Both the position numbers and the translations under genes were made by a program. A stretch of 64,000 nucleotides of DNA, taken from positions 3,564,826 to 3,628,825 of the forward strand of contig JH720293.1 of NCBI GenBank assembly GCA_000231825.2, in the 5' to 3' direction. A model generated the notes under the pieces. It was given only the letters and a program-made list of their open reading frames with translations. It was not told the DNA's origin and searched no databases. Of the stretch, positions 52,701 to 64,000 are shown in pieces. The first letter of the stretch is position 1. Each line of letters opens with the position of its first letter. This DNA is from Tetrahymena elliotti 4EA (lineage: Eukaryota; Ciliophora; Oligohymenophorea; Hymenostomatida; Tetrahymenidae).

Positions 52701-54548
52701 GTATCAAAAAAGAAATCAAAAAAATATGCATTTAAATAAAAACTTGCTTAATACATGTACATATCAATACCTATTGCTTTCTCTATGATTACTATTGGTG
52801 AGTCATTTTTAATTATCTTTTATGCTTTCTTCAACTTTAGTAACGATATCACCTCAGTAGGAATTCTATCAAATATAGTAGTTTTCTTTGTGCTAGCATA
52901 TTATTTGTTTATAATTGGTTATGTTTCAAAGTATTTTGTCAGTAAAAAATCTTAAGATGAAAATAATGAATTATACTACCAAAACAAAATGAGACTAATA
53001 TTATTCTATGATATTTTTGAAGTGAAACAAACAAAACAAAGAATATACCCTGTTGTTTACTGTTTTAAAAAGATAATCTAAGCACTTTTTTGTGCTGCCA
53101 TAGTAAATAATCCTAAATTATAAATCAGTCTATTGATTGTGCTTTCCTTCTTTTATTGGATTTATATTGTTATTGTTAGACCTTTCAAGAGAATTCTCTA
53201 TAAAATATTGGCTATCACAATAGAGACAATATCACTTATTATCAGTCTAGTTTTTGTTTTGATGATAAGCTCTTCTGATAGATCCTCCTAGTCTTATTCT
53301 ACAGATTTAGAGGTCAGATATGTATTTGCTATAACTGCCTTGATACTCTTAATCTTGTTCATATTTATAGCTTTTTCTGTTTTCTAATTCCTTAAATTCT
53401 TCATTTCCTACACCAAAAAGAACAGTAAAACGAATCCTAATTAAGTTTAGAAAGTTACCCCTGAAGATTTCTCCCAACATCAAGATTTTATGTAAAATAT
53501 TATACATTATTTTTTTATTCAAAATTTAATCAAAATTTATTAACTAAAATAATTGATAGAAAAATACTTTTTTAAAAATCTGAAAAGTGATGAAAATATT
53601 TTATTTTTTATGTATTAATCTATGAATAAAAATGTTTGCTAAAATTATGGAATTTATAAGTTCCAAATGAAATATTAATTCCCCTTTATAATTACTGGAA
53701 GATTTCATTTTTTATCAATATTTTTCTTAATTTTTTACTGTTTTAATTAAATATTATCATATATCTTTTATTTTTACAAAAGGAGCAAAGATATTTATTT
53801 AGTTGGTTTACATGATGATGAAAAACTGAAATATTGGCATTCAAATAGAATAGACGCCTTTGACTAAAGCAATAGATTTTAATCTTCAAGAGTTAATTTT
53901 AACAATAATAATCCTTAATAAAAATCCTTTTTAGAGTCCAAGAGACATGATTAAAGTTTAAACAATAGCATCTTAAATAATAGTTTAAATTAGCACAAAT
54001 TAATTGAAATGCACCTAAGTGGTTATTAATTTGACAAAAGTAAAAAACTAAAGGTAGCTTAATCTTCATCTAGTGATATTGATAACTATTCAACAGATTA
54101 AGAAAAAGGAAAAAATAATTCATAATTCCAAAATCAGCTAGTTTAATTTGCACAACAAAAATAAAATAATGGATAAGAAAAAGTAAGCAACTTGATTTTA
54201 TCATCAGAAGAAGACTATTAAGAATAACAAAATTAATAAAGAAATGATAGCCAAAAAAATTAAAGACCCTAAATTATAAATCTAGATTAACAATATGACT
54301 TAAGTGATTCTCCAAATAGAAATGTTAGAAGAACATAAACTTCAAATTCTTAAAAATAGAAAAAAAGAAATGAATAAAATCAAGAGCATTCGCATATATC
54401 AGATAATAACAATACAAAAATAAAATCTGCAAATCCTAATAACTAAGATCGGGATTAATTACCTAATAATAATAGGTCCAAACATATTCTTTAAAGCATT
54501 ATGACACTTACAAGAACTTCTGGTTTTGTTTCTGACAAAAACGAATGA
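46744..54548 (+). CDS. Leishmanolysin-like surface protein with Cys-rich repeats and multiple membrane spans; zinc motif lost
   Basis: Predicted cell-surface protein of 2,215 residues. Exons: 46744-47719, 48102-48263, 48316-48683, 48744-48918, 49002-49966, 50027-51104, 51163-51420, 51480-52016, 52074-52334, 52390-53491, 53783-54548. A signal peptide ([16 protein letters not shown]) leads into a leishmanolysin (M8)-like region. Where the HExxH zinc site precedes the family's LGF motif, this protein has QKSIQ (about 167-171) before NILGF, so proteolysis is unlikely. An EGF-like unit ([20 protein letters not shown]) follows, then about 1,000 residues of furin-like CxxC repeats (CDPSCATC and similar). 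From about 1517 there are seven or eight hydrophobic spans, then a Gln/Asn/Ser-rich cytoplasmic tail. Intron 1 (382 bp) and the last intron (291 bp, which is in frame and so could be coding) are the least certain joins. Such architectures form large families in Tetrahymena. Confidence 0.75.
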
Positions 54549-55403
54549 AACTTATTTATTTCTATGTTTTCAGTTAATAATTTTTTTCTTAGTAAGTATA
54601 TTAATCAAAAAATTTTGAATTTTGTTAACGTCAATAAAGTTAAGGAAATTTATTTCTTAATTTTATTTTATCTTTAAATAAAATTCAATTCTTTTTTCTT
54701 GATAAACCTAACAAAAAAGGATAAGTTTTTAATTAGTCATACAATAAATTTATTTTTTGAAATATGTCAGAATTTTATTTTTAATATTTAATCAACTCAA
54801 TTAAAATGTATTGCTAATAATTTGTTAAAAAATTTATTTATCAAAACTTTTACTTTTTAAATAAGAATATTTAAAATGTTAACAAAATATCAATTAAAAT
54901 AATCATATTTTAGATTTCAAACAAATTTATTTAAATTATTTTATCATTCTTTAAACAATTTGTTATTGAACTAAATTATGGAATTAATAAAATTTGTTAA
55001 TTTATTAGACTAATATAAAAAGGAAAATCGTTAAAAATTTCAAATATTGAATCTATCTTTTTAAAATGAATTAAAAAATTAATCATGAGCAATGAAAGTT
55101 AAGAAGCTAAATTAAATTATATGTTTAGTTAGGAATTATTTTCAGATATTTTTGTTTTTAAATAATATAATAATTAATTTGTGTTATTTTATTAGTTTAT
55201 TTTAATCACCTTTTTAATATTTTTAATTTTCATTCTTTTTTTTTTGTTTTTAACAGAATTTCTTATATACTTATTTTTAATGTTTTTTTATTTTCTTCTA
55301 CTTTTAACTATTTTTAACTGTATTTTTTTTTTCTTTTTAAATTAATTCTATTGTTAGAATTAGATTAGAAAATTGCCTTAAAAATATATTTGCTTAAATT
55401 CAT

Positions 55404-55904
55404 TCATTCATCGAAAATTATTTTTTACTAAAAATCCTATAAAAAAAAATTTGCTTTAACTGATTAATCTCTTTCATTAGTGCCTGTTTTATAATTGGAG
55501 AAAAGAATTTTGTTTTTTTTATTTTATTTTTTGACAATTGAAATTGTTTTTGGTCTTTTCTGTATTTTATTTGAGATACAATTAACATAACAAAAAGAAA
55601 TCTCCTAGCGCACGATCTTAGCAGGTATGAAAATTTTCTTTCGATTTGTGGCTTTAAAAACTTGAAAATAATCACCCAATCTCTAAAATATTACATTCAG
55701 AGGTAATCTATTCTGATATTAATTGTATTTATTCAAAGAATAACAGATGAAGGTTTGTCACATGCGCACATTTTTTTGATCCATTGAGAGTAGGCATTCA
55801 ATAAAAAACTGTTCATTACGATTCCGATTACAAATTTCTCTCTCTTTCACTTAAAATGGCCTTGCTGCAATCGTGATCCTTTGGACCTCAACAATTAATT
55901 TCAT
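55404..55904 (-). CDS. Possible small gene, or remnant of one, of unknown function
   Basis: Read from ATG at 55904 the minus strand gives protein-like sequence (EVQRITIAARPFQVKEREIC, then FFIECLLSMDQKN) that meets TGA at 55758-55760. The same frame then continues with equally protein-like sequence (RLGDYFQVFKATNRKKIFIP, then VRQEISFCYVNC) to TGA at 55404-55406. Either this is a decayed gene with one in-frame stop, or a 57-bp intron (55769-55713, GTGCGC...CAG, phase 0) removes the stop and leaves an intact gene of 147 residues. Base composition is clearly less AT-rich than the flanks over the whole span. I recognise no domain. A fragment of a dispersed repeat is also possible. The neighbouring island at 57133-57520 has the same pattern. 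Confidence 0.4.
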
Positions 55905-57132
55905 TATTGCAAAATTTAATTATATTAAATCTTAATTTATTTTTAATCTCCACAAACAGTTAATAATTAATTTTTTTTTTAATCAAAATCAAATCATAAA
56001 ATTAATCTGAATTCAAAATAAATTTTTCTAAATTAAATCTGTTAAATTTTTGATATCACCCTTAAATCAACTTAATGGGAAATTAATATTAAGAAAACAA
56101 AGAAATAAATAATTTTAATTTTAATAGTGAAGAAAATAATATTAAATAAATCCCGAATTAATTTATCATAAACTAGCTATCTGAGTTTTCTCTATTATTT
56201 TTTTAACATACTAATAAAAAATAATATTTTTTTAAAAAAGAGATTAATATAAAACTAAAAAGAAATTTTAAAGTTATTTTTCAATTTTTTAATTCTAATT
56301 TTTTTTTAAGTTCTAATGAGATAGACAAATAATAATATTTTAACCAAATTAATTCATAATATTTTAAAAACTTCTCTTAATTCATTTTTCTTAGCAATTT
56401 ATAAACAAATTACATTTCTTGATTGATTGAAATTAAATATTTTTTAGTAAACATAAATTTAATCAATTTAAAAAATATTTTAAAACTATTTTGAATAAAA
56501 ATTATCATTTTAAGATTTTTTCATTTTATGGAGTAGTTTAGGAAATTGATTGAAGTTAAATATACCCAATTATTATTTTAAGAATAATTTGAATTCATAA
56601 AGTAGCTTAAAATATTTAAATAAAGCTAAATAAGTATTAAAATATAAAAATTAATCATTTATTAATATTTTTAAATTATTATTAATTAGTAAATATTATT
56701 TTAGGAATATTTTTCATTTTATAAATTAATTTAAAAATATTAGCTGAAGTTAACTATTAAAAAAAATATGTTTAATCTTCCATGATAAATGCAATAATAA
56801 TTATGAAGAAGGTTTTTTGTTTCAAAATAATTTGTAATTGTTGTTTTATAAAATATTCATTTTACTCTAAATAATTGATGTGATAAAAAATGAGAAGATA
56901 TTTTAATAAGGATGTATTGATTTTTGAAATTGATGATTGTCAAAATATTTTAAAATTTAATGATAGAAAGAAATCATAAGAGAGGAAAATTAAAAATCAA
57001 ACAAATTTTGATTTATCAATTTTTTCTTTTATTGTTGTTCTAATTTTCCTTGATTGAAAAATTTTCTTCCCTTATTAAAACTTATTAAAAGAAAAAAATA
57101 AGAAAAAAAAAATCAATAATTAATTAATAAAA

Positions 57133-57520
57133 TCAAAAATAAGAAAAAAGAATATGCTCATAAAAAAAAAGATAGATAGAATTGTTTTATTGAAATGTCA
57201 TATAAGTTTTTAAAAATAAATCCATAATTAATGAAAAGAATCCTAACCCTGAAAAGGGGGAAAACGCAATTAAAGGAATTCTTACTTTCTAATAGGCATT
57301 ACGTACATCTTGAATAAAAATCTATTTAGAAATAGTTAATTTACAGAATCCTCAAATTTTTAACATCGCCACGATTGACATTTTCCAATAAAACAATTCT
57401 ATAGTAAAAAGAGCATTGGTATTATCAAAATCCAACCAATTCAAAAAACTCTCCCACTAATCACTCAAATTCTTATTTCTTATTGAAATATATAATTAGT
57501 ATTTTTTAAAATATAGATAG
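57133..57520 (-). pseudogene. Coding-like minus-strand remnant with one in-frame TGA
   Basis: From about 57520 downward the minus strand reads SDQWESFLNWLDFDNTNALF and LFYWKMSIVAMLKI, then TGA at 57352-57354, then in the same frame GFCKLTISKQIFIQDVRNAY and RIPLIAFSPFSGLGFFS, finishing at TGA 57133-57135. No ATG was found upstream in frame. The composition stands out from the surrounding A/T runs. A 51-bp intron with a GTGGCG donor could also remove the internal TGA. I do not recognise the protein. A decayed gene or a fragment of a repeated element fits best. Confidence 0.35.
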
Positions 57521-59032
57521 ACAGATTCAAATCATTTATTATATTTAAAAAAACTAAAAAATAATTAAAAAATAAAAAAATAAACAAATAAACAAATTAA
57601 AAAAAGTAGATAAATAAAAAAATTAAATAAAAATTAATTAGATAAAAACAATGAATAATAAAATCTCATAAAAAAATAAAATAAACAACAAGTAAATAAA
57701 ATAAAAACCAACACAAATAACAACGAGACAGATAAAGACAAATTAATATTAATGAATAACAAAATAGCTTTTAAATTTACTTTTAATAATTTTTTATGAA
57801 TTTAATACATTACACAAACATATCTTTTTTTTTAATGCCTTTTACAATTTTAATTAAAAATGAAAAAGATAAATAACATAGCTAGGAGCATACTATCTCT
57901 ATTTTATTAGCTTTATTTTTTAAATGAATAAATATATTTGTAACTAAGGATTAGCTAAACTTGTATTTTAAAAGTCATCTTTTTAACTTAAAACCAAGTT
58001 CGTTTGTTATTGAAGGACTTAAAAAATGTTTATTTTTTCTGGGATATATGGAAAAAAATATAATTAAAATTGAGTTTTTTTCTTAATATTTTTTGTTTAC
58101 AGATGTAATAGAAAGAATCAGAAATTAATTTTTCAGGTTTTTTAATGAGTGAAAATTAGTAAACTTATTTTTATTTATAAAATAGGGCTTAATTTATTTT
58201 TGGAAATATGTTAGTTTAAATAATGTATTGGAATTCGATGATTAGAATAGATAAAATCTCAAATTGATGCAATAGACAGACATTATTAAGAAGTAGATGA
58301 AAGAGTATAGAAAGCAAGATTATTTCATCAGCTTTAATCAATAATTATTTTTATTCAATATCCAACCTAAATTTATAAATTAATTTATCTATTTGTATAA
58401 TTTTTAAATGTTTCTTATTCACTTATCTTAATTAAAATCAAATTAAAATAATGAAAAATAACTTTATTCGATAATAAATTTTCTAAATAGCCTGAATTAA
58501 TTCAAAAGCTAATTGATTTATTATTTAAAAAATCCTTTCAAAATTTTTTAAAAACAATTAATATACTTGGAGTTTTAGTTTTTTTTTTGATTTCTTTGTT
58601 TTTTTACTTGAATTTCCTCTAAATGTATGTACTAAAAATAGCTACAAGATTGAGAAATTTTGTGCGAATTAAGAATATTTGAGCCTAAATTTTTATTATT
58701 TCTTTTTTATTGATTAATTCTGATTATTTAAAAGAGGAGTTGGCAATTAGAACAATGCAATTATAGAAAGCTAATTATATTATTATATGATCGTTAATCA
58801 CTTTTGACATATTGAGAAAGTTAAAAATAAACAAAACAAATATAATCATAAGACAAAAAAATTCTGGTTTTTGTAAAGAACAACCAAAAGTTACTTTATC
58901 ACAAATAGATAGTAATTCAAAAATGAAGATTAAGCTTGGTAAAATATTTGTAGAAAAGAATATTTAATAAATAGTAAGTCTAGGATAACAGAATCTTTAA
59001 AAATCAAATTCAATCTATAAAATTTTTTGATA

Positions 59033-60626
59033 ATGATTTAATAAAATTCGTAAAATTTAAACATAACCAACAAAAAACAAGTAAAAAATATTTATATAAA
59101 TTAATAAAAAGTGAGTACTAAAAAGCTTTCTATATAGTATATAAAATCTCCATAGATTACTCCAAAGTCTTCTATCACATAGATTAAATAAGACGCTGAA
59201 AAAATAACAGAAATGCAAGTCTAATTTTGTTAGAAAAAAGAACACCATTAAAATCCCATGAATTTGGTGTGCTTAAGCGAAGACTGTGAATTTAAAGGCT
59301 TACTTTGCAGCTTTTGTTTAATAGAAAAGCATAGTTCGCATGTAAATGAATGTGTACCTCTAAAAAAAGTATTGCAAGCTTTAAACAAAGTAAATAATCC
59401 CAATACTAAAGAGGAACTTGGCTTCATAGGTTGTGATATCTTGAAATAACATTATTATTTATTCTCTTAATTTAGGAGATACATAACATAAATTTAAGAT
59501 TCTATCAAATCGCTAGAGTAAGCTATTGAAAAAAAAATGTTGGAACTTAGGGAAGAAAGTGAATTATTTGTTGGAAATCTTCTTGAATAATCAATGGAAA
59601 AGTTAAATGACCCTAGTTGTAGTGCACAAACAATTTAGCAAGAGTTAAAGAAGCTTTTCCCATTGTTGTAAATCTCCCCTATTCAAGGTGATGTTCAATG
59701 TTTAGGTAAATAAATATTCTTTATTTAAAATATATAAGTTAGACAGATATTTATTGTTTGCTTATATTTTTGGTAAAATTAAGTTTTTAAATCAATCAAT
59801 GAATCACTTAAATACCTTAGAATATAAGTATCAAATTTTAGTTTATTAACTATCATAATACTATACTACAGGGGTTGAATAAAAATAGAAAGAAGCTGAA
59901 CGAATTACTAAGTCAGCAGAACTTCTTGAAAGAGAGTGTAAATTCTGGATGGAAAAATCACTCGAAGATCTTAAAAAGCTTGAAAATAACATACTAATTG
60001 CCACAAGAAGAAAACCTGTGTCTAAAATCAGTTAAAGCAGATTTGGAAAAGTCTAAAGTGGTTGGGTCTTAAGCGAAACTGAATCACTTACCTTTGAAAT
60101 AAATAAAGAATAAGATGTAAGTTTTTAAATTTTTTTGACTAAAAAAATAAGAAAATAAATTAATCTTAATATATAAAAACATTTCTTAATATATAAAACA
60201 TTTTTTTTTAATTTTTAGATTTGGTTGAAGGGATTTGGCATGTTTGAGGTTACATCTTTACCAAAAGACTGCACTAATGATAGAGAAAATAATGGTAATT
60301 TGAATTTAGATATTAAGCTCTTCTAAGGTGGAACTACATAAGGAAAGGTTTTACATTAAGAAACTATCTAACTAAGTAGGGATTAATAAGCTAATTTCAA
60401 TCATATCATTGAATTAAATCTATAAAAACCTCTAAAACTGGAAACTAAATAAAAATACACAATTACTTTGAAGCCTAATAGGGAATGTATAAGCTACTTC
60501 GGTTATAATGGATGCTTTTAAACTTCAGATTTTATATATTATGATTCTATTGTCACTAAAGATCTTAAAAATAACTCTTCAGGTGTTCTCTTAGGTCAAT
60601 TCCCTGTATTTTACTACGAAGAATGA
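59033..60626 (+). CDS. B-box zinc finger protein with coiled coil and PHR-like C-terminal domain
   Basis: Three exons (59033-59705, 59872-60116, 60219-60626) give 441 residues from ATG 59033. A second in-frame ATG at 59213 would give 381; the 60 residues between look codable, so I prefer the longer form without certainty. A B-box-like zinc site is visible: Cys66, His71/72, Cys80, Cys85, Cys92, Cys95, His100 and His103. A coiled coil follows (SLEQAIEKKMLELREESELF and onward), as in TRIM-type proteins. The last exon resembles a PHR domain of the PAM/Highwire/RPM-1 group: LKGFGMFEV, then DIKLFQG, LKLETKQKYTITLKPN, and an ending GVLLGQFPVFYY like the family's GQIPE-I-Y. There is no RING finger in the visible N-terminus. 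It is probably a scaffold or ubiquitin-pathway adaptor; that is inferred from the family. Confidence 0.7.
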
Positions 60627-61088
60627 TCTCGTACATAACAAAAATTAATTTTTCCTTTCTTCAAAAATAATTAATTATTCAACAAAGAAATTTTTTTGCA
60701 ATAGTAGATTGGGCCAATGTTTTGTTTTTACTTTCTTCTGAGTAACTGACAAAAAATAAAATATTGCAAAAAATGAAAAAAATTTATCACGAAAAAACAA
60801 ATAAATAAATAAATAAATTCCATCATAAAAATAGAGTTTGTCTTCATATTTCTTATTCTATTATATAATCAACTTTATTTCTTATTTTATTAAATAACAC
60901 TTTTATGCAAATTTTTTTATATCTTCCTTTCTATAAATTGATAAAATATTACTGCTTTTAATTAAGCACAAATCCACGCTGTTATAATATTAAATTTTAA
61001 TGCAATAAATTACTATCAGATAACTTTAAAAGATTTTTAAATAAGAAGGAAGAGGATTATCATTATAATAACAAATATTTAGTTAATT
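60627..61088. other. Intergenic, nothing recognised
   Basis: AT-rich spacer with an AAAT tandem run near 60796-60820. No gene or structured element was seen. Confidence 0.5.
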
Positions 61089-61628
61089 ATGAATAATGAA
61101 CTGGATAAAAAGTAGTTAAAGAAAGAGGTTTTCTAAAGATTTCCCTTATTGATTTATTAATGTGCATTTGGTATACTTTTTGATATTTATAAATAGGACC
61201 ATAATTGCGAAGATAATTAATTTTTATAATCTATTTAATTAACAATGATATCTTGCTTCATTATTGTAGGAGCTACTCTTTTGGGCTTGTTTAAATTTAT
61301 TTATGGAGTACCTAAATTTGTTTCACTAATTTTAAGCTTTCTGGAAGTTTTATGCCACTTGTATAACATAATCTGTATTATTTTAATTTGGATCCATATT
61401 GGTAAAGCTTGTGGAAGGCTACATACTTTTGCTTTGATTTATTGTATGGTTCCTTTAATTTTGCTTGGCCTATTAGTACTTTGTATAATTTTTTATGCAT
61501 GCTACTTTATTTTAATCGTATACTTGAAGAGACATCATTCTATAAATGGCTAACCAGAGTATAATAACATAGATTAAAGAGCATAAAACAACAATTCATA
61601 CACAATATATTAATCTAATTTAATATGA
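61089..61628 (+). CDS. Small multi-pass membrane protein of unknown function
   Basis: A single exon of 179 codons from ATG 61089 to TGA 61626-61628. A basic N-terminus (NNELDKKQLKKE) is followed by a moderately hydrophobic stretch near residue 20-35. Three clear membrane segments follow: CFIIVGATLLGLFKFIYGV (about 56-74), a segment around IICIILIWIHIG, and a long one, MVPLILLGLLVLCIIFYACY. A short polar tail rich in Asn and Gln closes the protein. Reading from the internal ATG at 61245 would give a shorter protein without the N-terminal 52 residues. No family was recognised. Cys residues are frequent within the membrane segments. No intron is needed. Confidence 0.6.
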
Positions 61629-62262
61629 TTAATTAATAACCTTAAAGTTGAAATATCTTTTTAAAATAAAAATATGTTTAAGTATTTTACACTATTTATT
61701 CTAAAGAATTTATAATATTTCAAATACATTACATTTAATACATATAACCAGTATTTATTATATCCAATTTGCTTTCCTCATTAAATTGATTATTCTGTTA
61801 AATATTTAATTCCTCACCAAGTAGAAACTGTTAAAAAAAAAAATCAATCAAAATAAATCGATTATAAACTTCGTCTTTTTTTCTATGAATTTATGGAAAA
61901 TTATCTTTATTTATTTCTGCTTTTTAGATTTATAATAAAGAAACTTCTAATGTGTTGTTTAGTTAATTCAACTTACCGCTTTTTTTCAATAAATATGAAA
62001 TTAAAAAAGAGTTAAGATAGATAAATTGAATTATTAATTGAATAAATTAATGATTGATAGATCATAGATATTTTAAAATATTTAATTTGATCAGCGAAAA
62101 TACAATCTCTTTTATTAATTAGAATTTGTCTTTAAAAAGCCAATATTGGTTAAATCATAATCATAATTTAACAAAATATTAACTTAAAGTTTAAAATATT
62201 GTATTATTTATTAATTTTGATCAAAATTTATATAGTAAGCATCTAGTTTCAATTAGATTAAA
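61629..62262. other. Intergenic, nothing recognised
   Basis: AT-rich spacer between the small membrane protein and the last gene; no feature was seen. Confidence 0.5.
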
Positions 62263-64000
62263 ATGGATAGATTTCTACCTTTGACTGTAATTGAAACATT
62301 TTTTTAAATATTAAGTCTAATAAATGTTTAATTCTTTACTTGATAAATTAGATTAGCAAAACCTACAACATCGATCATGCTGTTGTTGAGAAAATTATTA
62401 AAGAAAAAAATTTGAAAACTAGATAAGAAATTATGAATTTTTTCGCACTAAACAAGGATAAAATACAGAGTTTATTTTAGGATAATCAAATTGAATCTAT
62501 AATAAATGAAGAATTTCTAGACACATAAAATATAGTTCTAAAATCAATACCAAATTTGAAAGTTAGCAAATGCTTAAAAGCAAACTAGGACATTGTTTAG
62601 GCTTATTCTAACTTTATGTAGGAGATGTTTCCAAAGTAAAAGGATTTATTCAATGATTTATAGTAGAATCATCTCATATGGCCAAAATATATAGGGTCCC
62701 TTTTAATCCCTATAGAAGTCACTGATTTACCTACTACTTTATAAATAAACTAAGAACTATGTATTGATTTAGGAACTTTTGAATTGGAGACTAAGGAAGT
62801 CTAATATGCTAAGAAAAAATATATATTTAATGTAAATTAAGAGAGTCTATATATCTTAATTAATACGAAAAGAAAAGAATATGTAAATAAAATAATTTTT
62901 TTTTAGATTGACTTTTTAATAAATAAATTAATTAATAATAATCTCTATTAACAACAGCTTGGAAGGATAAATCATAGATTCTTTTTTATATGGAATATAC
63001 TTAGCTCAAATTAGTTTGCTAATTTTAGAGTGTTTCTTCATAAGATTGAATCCAAAAACTGCTTGCAAATAAGGTTTGATGTAAGAATAAAATATTTATT
63101 TTGTAAAACTTAAATACAAATTATATATGAAGGTTTTTGTGACAGAAAAGATATGCACTTTATCTTCTAATGATAAAGAAGAAGATAAAAATATTTTCAA
63201 TAAAGAAAGTTTAAAAGATATGAGCATGGAAGACTAAAAAAAACTAGTTTTATAAAAATATGCAAGTGAGTCTATTAAAGTTATGAAAGCATTTCTTTAT
63301 GTGAAAGAGACTATCCCAGCCATACTTACACCAATAGAAAAAAGTTTAGATTTATTAGGTTGTATTCAATATAGAATGGTGTATAGATAAACATAGGTAA
63401 AACATTAATGAATTACTAAGAGAATTCTTTTAAGTATTTTATTTATTTATTTAAATGTAGGGAATTTTCTTTTAAATGGTTCCTTTGAAACTCGTGGTAA
63501 AACCAGGCTTACTTGGTTACTATCAAGAATAAAATTAAATTTAAAAAATTGAAGAATAAAATCAATAGCAGAGCTAATAAAAAATTATTGATATGCTGAG
63601 TTTAGCAGAAAAAGTTGGTTAAGATATCTTTTTGAAAGAAGCTAGAGAAAGAGACTTAGAAATGTATGAAGTGAACTAAATGGAGGAAGAATACAAATTC
63701 AATGATAAAGAAGCAAATAAAAAAAAGAATGGATCTTATGAATAAAATGAATATAAAACAGATGAAATAAAAAATGAACCTGTTAAAAAGTCTAAAGATC
63801 CCAAAAAAGCTAATTTTAAAAATGGAAAATAGAGTAGCAAAGAAAACGTATCAGATAAAAAAATACCATCAGATGAATAAGAAATGTAAAATAGTAGTAA
63901 TAGTATTGAAGAAAATGATAATAACGATGATGAAGAATAAAATGAAGAAGATGATGAAACGGATAATAAAGTTTATCAAGATGAAGATGATGCAGAGCAA
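62263..64000 (+). CDS. 5' part of an unrecognised protein with an acidic low-complexity tail
   Basis: Exons 62263-62286, 62352-62882, 62958-63080, 63133-63396 and 63461 to the window edge give the first 494 residues with all phases consistent; the gene continues past the window. The first exon has only eight codons (MDRFLPLT), so the start could differ. Ordered parts include ISKTYNIDHAVVEKIIKEKN, a segment PKYIGSLLIPIEVTDLPTTL with LGTFELETKEV, and ETIPAILTPIEKSLDLLG followed by VPLKLVVKPGLLGYY. After about residue 400 the protein is charged, then strongly acidic (ENDNNDDEEQNEEDDET). There is no signal peptide or membrane span. I considered a Sec63-like protein because of the acidic tail, but no J domain or Brl motif is visible, so I leave it unnamed. 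Confidence 0.65.

Larger units (their letters stand above)
54549..59032. other. 4.5-kb gene-poor region with small coding-like islands
   Basis: Mostly extremely AT-rich, with an A-rich low-complexity block near 57545-57770. Two less AT-rich islands on the minus strand are listed separately. Two weaker plus-strand candidates are noted: a frame from ATG 55085 (MSNESQEAKLNYMFSQELF, then a T-rich hydrophobic stretch), and a short coding-like patch near 58230-58350 (LMQQTDIIKKQMKEYRKQD). Neither could be built into a convincing gene. Confidence 0.4.

Noticed and set aside
59423..59476. Short intron GTTGTG...TTTAG in the B-box gene
   Set aside because: It is 46 bp and would shift out of the clearly coding coiled-coil frame; reading through keeps the frame open.
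1379..64000. tRNA, rRNA, CRISPR array, telomeric (GGGGTT) repeats
   Set aside because: The spacers were read by eye on both strands; no cloverleaf arms with a T-loop, no regularly spaced repeats and no telomeric arrays were found.
62263..64000. Sec63 homologue
   Set aside because: Only the acidic tail is suggestive; no J domain, membrane spans or Brl-domain motifs are visible.

Overview
The window reads as macronuclear DNA of a ciliate, most like Tetrahymena. It is very AT-rich. Long reading frames stay open only when TAA and TAG are read as glutamine and TGA is the sole stop. Genes are split by short introns (mostly 47-80 bp, usually GTAA...TAG). Intron size argues against Paramecium. All gene models here were built by hand with that code, and exon phases were checked by length. 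There is one assembly gap of 100 N at 11932-12031. No tRNA, rRNA, CRISPR array or telomeric repeat was seen.

Layout. 1-1378: 3' end of a gene with a weak resemblance to Atg13-type HORMA proteins. 2485-11200 (+), 16222-23885 (+) and 33415-42271 (+): three paralogues, about 2,330-2,550 codons each, of a giant superfamily-1 (UvrD/Rep type) helicase with TPR-like repeats, most like the TRANK1 family. The middle copy carries an in-frame TGA and an apparent one-base deletion. Between the first two lie, on the minus strand, an aldo-keto reductase-like gene of the Kv-beta type (13064-14327) and a frame-shifted fragment of a second one (11579-11931) beside the gap. Between the second and third lie a large Gln-rich minus-strand gene (24390-29420), a 72-bp direct repeat (30548-30716) and a single-exon membrane-anchored vWA protein (31121-32251).

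From 43132 on: a low-complexity Gln/Asn-rich protein (43132-45640); a leishmanolysin-like, Cys-rich, multi-membrane-span surface protein whose zinc motif is lost (46744-54548); a 4.5-kb gene-poor stretch with two minus-strand coding-like islands (55404-55904, 57133-57520); a B-box/coiled-coil/PHR-like protein (59033-60626); a small membrane protein (61089-61628); and the 5' part of an unrecognised gene with an acidic tail (62263-64000).

The genes do not form an obvious pathway. The strongest theme is local duplication and decay: three helicase paralogues with matching exon sizes and phases, two reductases (one a fragment), and pseudoenzyme-like members in two families (reductase, leishmanolysin).
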